From assembly GCA_964479695.1 (NCBI GenBank), contig CAYZSO010000047.1:1-13635 (forward strand): a stretch of DNA of 13,635 bases. The letters are read 5' to 3'. Position 1 is the first letter of the stretch. Each line of letters opens with the position of its first letter. The notes beneath the pieces were generated by a model, which saw only the letters and a list, made by a program, of their open reading frames with translations, was not told the DNA's origin and searched no databases. This stretch comes from JAAYZH01 sp964479695. GTDB lineage: Bacteria; Bacillota; Clostridia; Saccharofermentanales; Fastidiosipilaceae. Positions 1 through 6,456 of the stretch are shown in pieces. Made by a program: the position numbers and the translations under genes.

Positions 1-126
1 GCTGTTGATGTTATCCAACTAGTTTGGAAGGAGCGCATGCGGCGACTTATTGTTGCAAGTTCGGCTGTTGATGTTATCCAACTAGTTTGGAAGGAGCGCA
101 TGCGGCGACTTATTGTTGTCAGTTCG
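1..126. repeat. 63-bp tandem duplication, two copies visible
   Basis: Bases 1-63 and 64-126 are almost identical, differing only near the end of the unit (TTGCAAGT versus TTGTCAGT). Each unit carries a ribosome binding site, an ATG and the first nine codons. The unit length is a multiple of three, so the frame is kept. More copies may lie to the left of the window. Confidence 0.9.
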
Positions 127-270
127 GCTATATTCGTAATTCTAGCTGTTGAAGCAATCCTAACCAAGCCAAAAATGATTCCAACCTGGTCCGGATCTGG
201 AATCTTGCGACAAAGAATTTTCATGCGGGATATTTTCCGTCGGTTAAACAGCTTCTTGAATGATTACTGA
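37..270 (+). CDS. Small protein with hydrophobic N-terminus; start region duplicated; may continue past left edge
   Basis: The reading frame is open from base 1, so the ORF may begin outside the window; the first ATG inside it is at 37. A second in-frame ATG at 100 lies in the second copy of a 63-bp tandem repeat, and both ATGs are preceded by GGAAGGAG 3 nt upstream. The product from ATG 100 begins MRRLIVVSSAIFVILAVEA, which resembles a signal peptide or membrane anchor, followed by a basic, unrecognised tail ending at TGA 268-270. The simplest reading is that ATG 100 is the original start and that the upstream copy adds 21 residues. I recognise no family. It could be a small membrane or secreted protein, or the remnant of a longer gene. 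Confidence 0.4.
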   Translation: MRRLIVASSAVDVIQLVWKERMRRLIVVSSAIFVILAVEAILTKPKMIPTWSGSGILRQRIFMRDIFRRLNSFLNDY

Positions 271-441
271 CCTGAAGGCAGAAATTACTGAATGAAAACT
301 GACATGTGATGAAATATTATCATCGTAAGGTACAACAACAGATAAAAATGTCTCCTCACAGCGATACGCAAGTCAGTTCACTGTCGCAAACATCCCGATC
401 TCGACCAATCTGGAAATAACATAATAATTTCTCTAAATTCT

Positions 442-565
442 GTAGAACAAATTCAGAAAGAATACGCTGCCTAAACCGCTCCGCCATTAAGAACTCGCTA
501 ACCGTAGAACAAAAATAGGAGCCATACGCCGCCTAAACCGCTCCACCATCAAGAACTCATTACGA
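442..565. repeat. 62-bp imperfect tandem repeat, two copies
   Basis: Copy one is 442-503 and copy two is 504-565. Both begin GTAGAACAAA and share the core GCCTAAACCGCTCC, followed by a CCATNAAGAACTC block. Identity is roughly 80% by eye. The repeat is non-coding as far as I can see and unrelated in sequence to the 63-bp repeat at the left edge. The gap 271-639 otherwise holds only the inverted repeat at 572-607. Confidence 0.8.
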
Positions 566-571
566 ACGAAC

Positions 572-607
572 TCACTACATATGTTTAAAAATAAACATAT
601 GTAGTGA
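572..607. repeat. Perfect 16-bp inverted repeat with 4-nt loop
   Basis: The left arm TCACTACATATGTTTA (572-587) is exactly complementary to 592-607, with an AAAA loop. It lies 32 bp past the stop of the minus-strand GH105-type gene, where a terminator would be expected. However, neither strand has a T-run after the stem and the stem is AT-rich. It could be an mRNA 3'-end stabiliser, an inefficient terminator or a protein-binding palindrome. Confidence 0.75.
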
Positions 608-639
608 ATAATCAAATCTCCGACTAACCACATCTCCGA

Positions 640-3600
640 CTAATCGGTATCCTGACCAATCATCCCCAAGTCACACAACTTACGATACTCAAGAGCAGCA
701 AAAAGCGCAGCTGCCAAACCATAAGACTGATTACGCCCGCGTGGAGTGAGCTTATAGCCAGCGGTAGGAAATAGCGGCAGTGGAATAGTCGGTGCGCTGA
801 TTTCGGGTAAGTAGATCCTAGGTGAACGCACGTTTTGGTCATCAACGGCAATCACATCACTCACGACCGTCAAGGCGCGGAGTCCTGGAGAAAGATACTT
901 TGTCTTATCCAGCACACCTAGGCGTACACCATGTAAAAAGCCGCATGCAATAAGGGCTGTTGCGGACATTTCTCGATAAGAAGGTTTGTTGATGATTGTG
1001 TTGAAACTTCCGTCGTCGTTTTGCCAAGGTAGGAGAGCTTCTGCCGTATCGCAAAATATCTTACGAATCTCTTCGTAAGCAGGATGATCAGTGCCGACAT
1101 TCTCCATAATCATTGGAAGTGAAGTCATAACCCATCCGTTGCCGCGCCCCCAGAAACTAGCGCTGCCGGCATCGGAGGCCGCGCGAGCACCAGCCCCAGC
1201 ACCCGCACCAGCCCCAGCACCAACTCCCGAACCAGCCCCAGCACCCGCACCAGCCCCAGCACCCGCACCAACCCCAGATCCAACTCCAGCCCTCTTCCCG
1301 CGAGGGTGTTGGCGGCCTGCATTAACCCAGTAACTGTGCACCCAGAGATGGGATTCATCCTGCAGATATTGCGCATACATAGCAGGCTGACGAGCTGCAA
1401 AATCGAGAAGCTCCCGGTCGCCCTGCTCCTTACCATAAAGCGATGGAAAGAAAGAGAACATCATCAGACTGTCAACCCAAATCGACTTCGGGTAAAAATG
1501 ACTCTCAAAAGACGTCCCCAAATGATTCACCGCGTCGCCAAGAAGACGAGGCGCATAGCGAATATAGTCAAGCGCCTCGCGAGTCAACTCCGCAAAAGCC
1601 ACATTCCCCGTCCTTTTTTCCATCGCATAAGTAATAAGAGCCGGGGCAATTCGGTCAGCATAGTCGATTTTGGGCTTGTGTTCCAGCCAATACTGACAAT
1701 ACGTCGTCAAGAAAGGCGTGTGTTGATCCGTCCCACGATACCGATCCAGTTCAGTGAGCGCATAGCCAAAAAGCGCCTGCCCCCACATCCACTTCATTTT
1801 CGGGTCAGTCCTCGCCACAACATCATCGCAAAGCGCCACAATCCGCTCGTAAGGATCGACTTCAGGGAGGTCAGGCCGCCGCAAATCGCGGATCTTTGTC
1901 GGCCAAGCAATCCGCACATTCTCCCCATCCACAGTCAAATCATAGACCTCCGGATCGCCCGGAATTTCCCCGTAGCGGCAAGAGAGTCTAGGATAGTTTT
2001 TGTCTTGGCCAAAGCCGCCCCCATCCAATCCGCCCCCATCCAATCCGCCCCCTGCCACACCATCAGCTTGCGCACCGTTCACCACAAAGGCTCCGTCGTA
2101 AGTCAGCTCGTAAAGTTGATCGCGCAAGGTGAGGGTGAAGAGACGACCCTTTTGTTCCAGACGAGCCGCAGAACAGGCCGCGACAAACTTGCTGAACGTA
2201 CCATATTCAGCGGCCGATCCGACCACGCAAGCCCAAGCCGTAACCGTACCTTGCTGGATAAGCTCGTCGTCGCCTTTTTCTTCCAAAGTCTTCAGCGACA
2301 ACAGACCCACATACGAACTGCCCTCCCGTGCAACATAACACCGCACATGGGCTCTGTGCATTTCGTCAAACGACTTTTGCGGGAACCAGGCATGCGTGAA
2401 CAGCAAACGCTCCTTTTCCATGTAACCTTTGCGGACCGAAAGGTCGTAAACACAGAGAACAACATTTTTCTCCTGGCGGCAGTCGGGTAAGACACCGTTG
2501 CCCACCCAGTAAGATGGAGAAAAATTGCGGGCATTATCTTCAAAAAAAGCCGCCCCCGGATGCGTCGTAAATACAGAGATTCCTGATCCAATCGTCGCCT
2601 GCCAAATATGTTGCTGATCACCAAAAGTCCCCGGATGGTACTGCTGTGCAGACGAAAGGAAATAATCCGCCGTCCGATAGCTGTAGCTGTTAACCCGTTG
2701 AATCGCAATCCCCGAAGTCACCGGATTCAAGACCCTCACCGCCGTTGGCAGGAGGCCAATACGGCTGATCACCGGTATATCCAGAGCCCCCAAATTCTTC
2801 AGGAAATCATTCGTCTCCAACTTCCATTCACGGTAGAGTCGAAGCGCCATTTCGCAAGATTCCGGATTACTAAAAGCCTCCATACTCCAGAGGTACATAC
2901 CTCGGCCGTAGACGTCGTCTTTGACAGGGAAATAGTGATCGATTTCTGCTAGGTTAAGCCCCATGGAAGAACGGACGACGCCCAGATTCTCATCCTGAGA
3001 AATTCGACGGATCCAGTCCGGCACACGATATTTTCGGTTGAGAATGAAGTCCGCCGACACGCGTGTATAGTCGTAGATGAATTCAGGAGTAGAAGCTTGC
3101 TTATCATCAACCGCACCAGCCGCTTCAGCCGCACCAGCTGTCCCAACTCGTTCGCCGGGGACGAGGCCGAAGGCCTTGACCAGGATAGAGGTGACGTCTT
3201 GTTGGGCGGGGTATTTTTTCTGTTTTTCGTAGCAGCGGCCACTGGTGGCAGCCAAGTAGCCGCGGTAATGGTGAAGAGCCATGTCGAGGAGGAGGAGATC
3301 GAGGATGGCGGTGGCTTTGGCCACCAGAGTCGAGTCGGAAGCGCAGTCGATGAGGAGGGAAAGGGGGGCAATATCCTCTTCGTAGTAGGTGTTGGAGTGC
3401 CACTCGACGAAACCGAAACGGAAACGCGCGTCGAGCCAGAGAGAGAGGCGGTGGGCGGCTTTGGCCTGATGATAGCGGCCTAGCATACCGTCATTCGTGA
3501 AGAGCTCGTTGGGGTAGAGCTGGCCGGCCAGGTACTCGCAGGTGGCGAAAATCAGCTGGTGGTTCTCGCTCCAATAACACATGCTGTCGGTGCCGGGCTC

Positions 3601-3861
3601 GTCCATCCAATACTTGAAACCTAAGATGGTCTGCTTCATGCGCGAAAGGGTCGGCTCCGTGAGCTGGTCACTGTAGTAGTAGAGGCTGCGAAGGATACAG
3701 ATGACGCGGAAGTCGGCGCAGTCGAGGCGGAGGTCGATATAATCCAATATAGTGTGGATTTGAGCCTCGTCAATCGGGAGTCCCTGATCCAGCTTGGCGA
3801 TGTCCGGGAAGCATGGGTCATTCATCTTGATACTCATGGGGATGTCGTGTGTTTGTGCCAT
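640..3861 (-). CDS. Large two-part carbohydrate enzyme: N-terminal lyase-like region plus C-terminal GH105-type hydrolase
   Basis: The protein has 1073 residues and no signal peptide, so it is probably cytoplasmic. Residues about 655-1055 match glycoside hydrolase family 105 (unsaturated rhamnogalacturonyl or glucuronyl hydrolases): KWMWGQALFGYAL, IWVDSLMMF with Asp797 as the likely catalytic acid, HSYWV, FWGRGNGWV (Trp904) and SYREMSATALIACGF. GH105 enzymes usually stand alone at about 350-400 residues. The first ~650 residues are helix-rich (CYWSENHQLIFATCEYLAG near 95-113, EWHSNTYYEED near 153-163), then beta-rich with SSAQQYHPG near 403. This layout suggests a polysaccharide lyase of the alpha-toroid plus beta-sandwich type; that is inference. 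Three low-complexity insertions (about 239-253, 601-617, 853-901) fall in probable loops. ATG 3861 is 2 nt past the transporter stop, so the genes are probably cotranslated. The ribosome binding site is weak. Confidence 0.82.
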   Translation of the reverse strand: MAQTHDIPMSIKMNDPCFPDIAKLDQGLPIDEAQIHTILDYIDLRLDCADFRVICILRSLYYYSDQLTEPTLSRMKQTILGFKYWMDEPGTDSMCYWSENHQLIFATCEYLAGQLYPNELFTNDGMLGRYHQAKAAHRLSLWLDARFRFGFVEWHSNTYYEEDIAPLSLLIDCASDSTLVAKATAILDLLLLDMALHHYRGYLAATSGRCYEKQKKYPAQQDVTSILVKAFGLVPGERVGTAGAAEAAGAVDDKQASTPEFIYDYTRVSADFILNRKYRVPDWIRRISQDENLGVVRSSMGLNLAEIDHYFPVKDDVYGRGMYLWSMEAFSNPESCEMALRLYREWKLETNDFLKNLGALDIPVISRIGLLPTAVRVLNPVTSGIAIQRVNSYSYRTADYFLSSAQQYHPGTFGDQQHIWQATIGSGISVFTTHPGAAFFEDNARNFSPSYWVGNGVLPDCRQEKNVVLCVYDLSVRKGYMEKERLLFTHAWFPQKSFDEMHRAHVRCYVAREGSSYVGLLSLKTLEEKGDDELIQQGTVTAWACVVGSAAEYGTFSKFVAACSAARLEQKGRLFTLTLRDQLYELTYDGAFVVNGAQADGVAGGGLDGGGLDGGGFGQDKNYPRLSCRYGEIPGDPEVYDLTVDGENVRIAWPTKIRDLRRPDLPEVDPYERIVALCDDVVARTDPKMKWMWGQALFGYALTELDRYRGTDQHTPFLTTYCQYWLEHKPKIDYADRIAPALITYAMEKRTGNVAFAELTREALDYIRYAPRLLGDAVNHLGTSFESHFYPKSIWVDSLMMFSFFPSLYGKEQGDRELLDFAARQPAMYAQYLQDESHLWVHSYWVNAGRQHPRGKRAGVGSGVGAGAGAGAGAGAGSGVGAGAGAGAGAGARAASDAGSASFWGRGNGWVMTSLPMIMENVGTDHPAYEEIRKIFCDTAEALLPWQNDDGSFNTIINKPSYREMSATALIACGFLHGVRLGVLDKTKYLSPGLRALTVVSDVIAVDDQNVRSPRIYLPEISAPTIPLPLFPTAGYKLTPRGRNQSYGLAAALFAALEYRKLCDLGMIGQDTD
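1189..1290 (-). repeat. 18-bp minisatellite encoding Gly-Ala low-complexity insert
   Basis: The 18-bp unit ACCAGCCCCAGCACCCGC occurs perfectly at 1189-1206, 1231-1248 and 1249-1266, with degenerate copies between and after. On the coding (minus) strand it gives a GAGAGA-type stretch within residues 853-901. The insert sits immediately before the conserved FWGRGNGW motif of the GH105-type domain, so it probably forms a flexible surface loop. Copy number probably varies between strains. Confidence 0.85.
2007..2020 (-). repeat. Iterated 14-mer GGGCGGCTTTGGCC, exact copy 1
   Basis: In the GH105-type coding sequence it is read as GGFGQ. Confidence 0.7.
2015..2059 (-). repeat. 15-bp repeat encoding Gly-rich loop in GH105-type gene
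   Basis: The unit CCGCCCCCATCCAAT is repeated perfectly at 2015-2029 and 2030-2044, with a partial third copy. It encodes GGGLD repeats at residues about 604-616. It directly abuts and overlaps one exact copy of the iterated 14-mer (2007-2020). Confidence 0.8.
3453..3466 (+). repeat. Iterated 14-mer GGGCGGCTTTGGCC, exact copy 2
   Basis: It lies in the GH105-type gene on the non-coding strand, so the protein reads QAKAAH (residues 132-137). A weaker 12/14 copy is at 3309-3322. Confidence 0.7.
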
Positions 3862-3863
3862 AA

Positions 3864-5294
3864 CTACCTGTACTCTTCAATGATTGCGTTCATTTCCAGT
3901 TCTTCTTCTTTGGCCAAAGCCGCCCGCTCCTGCCTCTGCGACAGGAAGTATTTCACCCGCTTCGATTTCTCCGGGCTGAGGTTCAGCCTCTTCGCAGCCA
4001 CCCAGCCGATTGTGCCGAAAATAAGGAAGGCAAAGACCAGAATCAGCCGAATCGACCAAACGGTCGCCGACGGTTGCATAGGGGATGGCACCTGTTCCGT
4101 CGGCGTAATGAAACCACTCAGCCCTAAGAGATTTCCAATTACAAAAATCGTCAACGCCGAACTAATCTGCCGAATAAACGTCATGGTCGCACTGTAAGAG
4201 CCGGTGCTGCGCTTACCCTCAACAAGCTCGCCCAGATCTACAACATCCGGGAAGATAATCCAACTCAAAGTCATCGCTCCGGAATAACCCAGAGCCGTTA
4301 AGAACGACAGCACATACACTCCTGCAACAGGCCAGGTGGAAGGATAAAGTCCGATGCCTGCAGCACCTACAATGGCAAGTGGTAAGCCGAAGCGGAAAAT
4401 CTTCGTCTTACTAATCGTCTTGACCAAGCGGTTAAAAATCGGAAGCATAATGAGCTGCACCGCCAGGAAAATGCCCAGGAATATAGTCGTATTCAGCCCT
4501 TCCACCACATAGAGGCTATAGTAAATAATGATGGCCGACACCGTGTCCATCGTGACACTCTGGGTGAGGTACAAGGCAACCATCCTCCTGAACACGCGGG
4601 TCTGAAGAGGTTCCGCCAGGCCTCGTGGGCTGATTTTCGTTTTCTCATCTTCATAAGGCACACGTTCTTGGCAATAGATGCCCGCAATGATGATTGGGAT
4701 CGTGAAGATCAGGCCAAAGCCGAAGACAACCACTAAGTAGAAGGTTCTTACATCCATCTGTCCTTGTTCCAGTTGCCTGAAGAAGATGGTTGGGAGGAGC
4801 GTGCAAATAGCGGTTGCACTCATTGAGAAGATCAAGCGAGTCACGTTGACTTGATTCAACTCATCAAAATCCGTACTAATCTCTGTACTCATCGCGCTAT
4901 AGGCAATCGACAGCATGGAGGCAATGGTGGCATAGAACATGTTTGTCAGGAGAATGTAGGCCCCTTGAGCCAGCGTTGATTCAAGCCCGTGAGGCAGCCA
5001 AAGCAAGGCCATGGCAATAAGCAAAATGACGCCCCCGAAAATCAGATAGGGGCGTCTCCTGCCCCAGCGGGTTCTTGTATTATCTCCCAATACACCCAAA
5101 ACAGGATCGATGATGGCGTCCCAGACTTTGGCCAACATAAGTACTGTACCCGCGAGCTCGGGTCTGACACCCAGAATATTTGTGAGATAGACTAGGTAGA
5201 GGACAGAGATGAGGGTCTGGCCACCCCCTCCCCAGATGTCTGCAGCAGCAAAAACGAATCGTTCCTTCTTCGAGAAGGCTCTTGTCTGTAGCAT
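3864..5294 (-). CDS. GPH-family (MFS_2) sugar:cation symporter
   Basis: This is a 476-residue integral membrane protein with about 12 hydrophobic segments, as expected for the glycoside-pentoside-hexuronide:cation symporter family. Diagnostic features are WDAIIDPVLGVLGDNTRTRW followed by GRRRPYLIFGG near residues 58-90 and the AMSTEIS..FDELNQVNVTR stretch near 130-150. It should import a saccharide together with Na+ or H+; the neighbouring GH105-type gene suggests an unsaturated uronyl-containing oligosaccharide, but the substrate is inferred. The ATG at 5294 has a perfect AGGAGG (5300-5305) at 5-nt spacing. It is the first gene of a two-gene minus-strand operon. The C-terminus (QERAALAKEEELE) carries a copy of the iterated 14-mer, and FGFGLIF carries a near copy. 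Confidence 0.92.
   Translation of the reverse strand: MLQTRAFSKKERFVFAAADIWGGGGQTLISVLYLVYLTNILGVRPELAGTVLMLAKVWDAIIDPVLGVLGDNTRTRWGRRRPYLIFGGVILLIAMALLWLPHGLESTLAQGAYILLTNMFYATIASMLSIAYSAMSTEISTDFDELNQVNVTRLIFSMSATAICTLLPTIFFRQLEQGQMDVRTFYLVVVFGFGLIFTIPIIIAGIYCQERVPYEDEKTKISPRGLAEPLQTRVFRRMVALYLTQSVTMDTVSAIIIYYSLYVVEGLNTTIFLGIFLAVQLIMLPIFNRLVKTISKTKIFRFGLPLAIVGAAGIGLYPSTWPVAGVYVLSFLTALGYSGAMTLSWIIFPDVVDLGELVEGKRSTGSYSATMTFIRQISSALTIFVIGNLLGLSGFITPTEQVPSPMQPSATVWSIRLILVFAFLIFGTIGWVAAKRLNLSPEKSKRVKYFLSQRQERAALAKEEELEMNAIIEEYR
3912..3925 (-). repeat. Iterated 14-mer GGGCGGCTTTGGCC, exact copy 3
   Basis: In the transporter gene it is read as RAALAK, a third frame relative to the copies at 2007 and 3453. 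With its flanks it contains the palindrome CTTTGGCCAAAG. Confidence 0.7.
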
Positions 5295-5323
5295 GGGTAC
5301 CTCCTGTAGTAGGGGTTCCTCTT

Positions 5324-5329
5324 ATTGTA
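5324..5329 (-). promoter_or_regulatory. Possible -10 box for the symporter-GH105 operon
   Basis: On the minus strand TACAAT lies about 30 nt before the transporter start. No convincing -35 is visible at 16-18 bp, and I see no clear CcpA-type cre operator, so this is weak. Confidence 0.25.
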
Positions 5330-5384
5330 GCAGAGTAGGTTGGGGAGTGAGGCTTTTGCCAAAGGAACTGGAGAAATATAGTTA

Positions 5385-5449
5385 GTTTACAAAATGTTTA
5401 CAAACTACCTGTTACAAAAAGCCTTTGTCAAACGTTTTTACTAATAGAA
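5385..5449 (+). promoter_or_regulatory. Promoter-like box, copy 1 (upstream of the sigma factor)
   Basis: This 65-bp block matches 6326-6390 at 61 of 65 positions. It holds two direct GTTTACAAA repeats 11 bp apart, then TGTTAC (5410-5415), a 17-bp spacer and CGTTTT (5433-5438), then the conserved ACTAATAGAA. TGTTAC-N17-CGTT resembles the two-part promoters of ECF sigma factors, so self-recognition by the sigma factor encoded downstream is the natural inference. The GTTTACAAA repeats could be operator or UP-like elements. It lies 230 nt before the sigma start, with a terminator-like hairpin between. Confidence 0.6.
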
Positions 5450-5512
5450 CGAAGAGATCGTTGTTTAGTCATTTCTCGTCAGTAAAATTTGCCACGAATC
5501 AGGTTTAGTGTG

Positions 5513-5558
5513 ATCTTCCTATCGCTCTTCGTCTAACAGAAGTGATAGGAAGATTTTT
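5513..5558 (+). terminator. Terminator or attenuator hairpin in the sigma-factor leader
   Basis: ATCTTCCTATC (5513-5523) pairs perfectly with GATAGGAAGAT (5544-5554). An inner CTTC/GAAG pairing is also possible, and the stem is followed by TTTTT. The direction is + strand; the other side has no T-run. It lies between promoter-like copy 1 and the sigma gene, so it could attenuate that transcript or end a short leader RNA of about 110 nt. CTCTTCGT in its apex (5525-5532) is complementary to ACGAAGAG (5449-5456) near the predicted RNA 5' end. Confidence 0.6.
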
Positions 5559-5678
5559 CTCTGTAAGGATGCATTACTAACCACCATCTTGTTTCTTCCT
5601 TCGCGAGTTTTGCGATTTTTTTGTAAGAAACTGACAATGAATGAAGCTATTTCTCATAAACTGTTGTAGTATAGAACT

Positions 5679-6245
5679 ATGATTATTCTTATGGGGTTAA
5701 TGATTGAAAATAGTGGAGATCGGCAGTTCATGGAAGAGCTGTATTTGTGTTATGAAAGCCTCATGTTCAAGATCGCATTTCAGTACACTCATAATAGAGG
5801 AGACGCAGAGGATATCGTCAACGATTCTGTTGTGAGACTACTATCCAAGCTACATGAATTACGCGAAATGCCTGAAAAAGCCCATGCCCGCTATATCGAG
5901 CTTACTGTCAGGAGTGTCGCCATTGATGCCAATCGCGGCAAGAAACGTGAGGAGAGGAGACAGGACAGCAATCCTTATAATGACGAGCAGGTTATCCATT
6001 CGGATGATGGCCCCTATGATGAGGGGCTATTTCGGCTCCTTTCGGCCAAAGAACTAGCCGGCAAGCTTCTTCTTCTAGAGCCAAGTGATCGGAAGCTATT
6101 AGAATACAAGTATCTTATGGAGTTTACAGATCAGGAAATCGCCTCGCTTCTCGATATAAAAATACAAAATGTACGTGTGTACATCTTGCGGGCGAAGCAG
6201 AGACTTGTGGATTTGATCAAAAAAAGCGAAAACGAAAACAACTGA
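5679..6245 (+). CDS. ECF-type RNA polymerase sigma factor
   Basis: The product has 188 residues. A sigma region 2 spans about 21-92 (LMFKIAFQYTHNRGDAEDIV), followed by an acidic linker and a region 4 at about 125-180 with a helix-turn-helix (TDQEIASLLDIKIQNVRVYI). It directs RNA polymerase to a dedicated promoter set. The N-terminal MIENSGDRQFMEELY stretch fits clostridial ECF factors, which commonly carry a short hydrophobic lead-in; this supports ATG 5679, although no clear ribosome binding site precedes it. ATG 5691 and ATG 5700 are alternatives. The next gene encodes a membrane protein of the anti-sigma type, and the two carry matching upstream boxes, which suggests autoregulation. The signal and regulon are unknown. 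Confidence 0.85.
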   Translation: MIILMGLMIENSGDRQFMEELYLCYESLMFKIAFQYTHNRGDAEDIVNDSVVRLLSKLHELREMPEKAHARYIELTVRSVAIDANRGKKREERRQDSNPYNDEQVIHSDDGPYDEGLFRLLSAKELAGKLLLLEPSDRKLLEYKYLMEFTDQEIASLLDIKIQNVRVYILRAKQRLVDLIKKSENENN

Positions 6246-6325
6246 CCTTACCTAACCATGTAAAATAATACGAGGATACTTGTTTGGCCAAGTGCAATTA
6301 GACAGCGACTAAGAGAAACAAAGAA

Positions 6326-6390
6326 GTTTACAAAATGTTTACAAATTACCTGTTACAAAAGGCCTGTGTCAAACGTTCTTACTAATAGAA
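6326..6390 (+). promoter_or_regulatory. Promoter-like box, copy 2 (upstream of the putative anti-sigma factor)
   Basis: This copy differs from copy 1 at four positions only and keeps the GTTTACAAA pair, TGTTAC, the 17-bp spacer and CGTTCT. It ends 66 nt before ATG 6457, a normal leader length. It probably drives the putative anti-sigma gene and the genes behind it. Confidence 0.6.
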
Positions 6391-6456
6391 GGATATGTAG
6401 ACTCATATCTCTCAAGCAAACAGCAATATTATGTATAAATCGTCAGTGGGGAAAGT

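Noticed and set aside
442..565. The 62-bp repeats as a CRISPR array
   Set aside because: There are only two imperfect long units directly abutting, with no regular unique spacers and no cas genes.
572..607. Calling the perfect inverted repeat a rho-independent terminator
   Set aside because: No T-run follows the stem on either strand and the stem is mostly A/T, so it is recorded as an inverted repeat only.
1091..1333. A + strand ORF with an Ala-Pro repeat
   Set aside because: It is the reverse reading of the Gly-Ala minisatellite in the minus-strand enzyme; no ribosome binding site or family supports it.
1306..2490. A 394-codon ORF on the + strand inside the GH105-type gene
   Set aside because: It is antisense to recognisable GH105-type motifs and its product is basic and low in recognisable structure. 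It is a shadow created by the GC-rich codon use of the minus-strand gene.
3097..3483. A + strand ORF of 128 codons near the GH105-type gene start
   Set aside because: It lies opposite the N-terminal coding region and has no ribosome binding site or family.
5425..5447. A housekeeping sigma promoter within the 65-bp boxes (TTGTCA as -35)
   Set aside because: The nearest -10-like sequence is only about 11 bp away and the -35 is not kept in copy 2 (GTGTCA).
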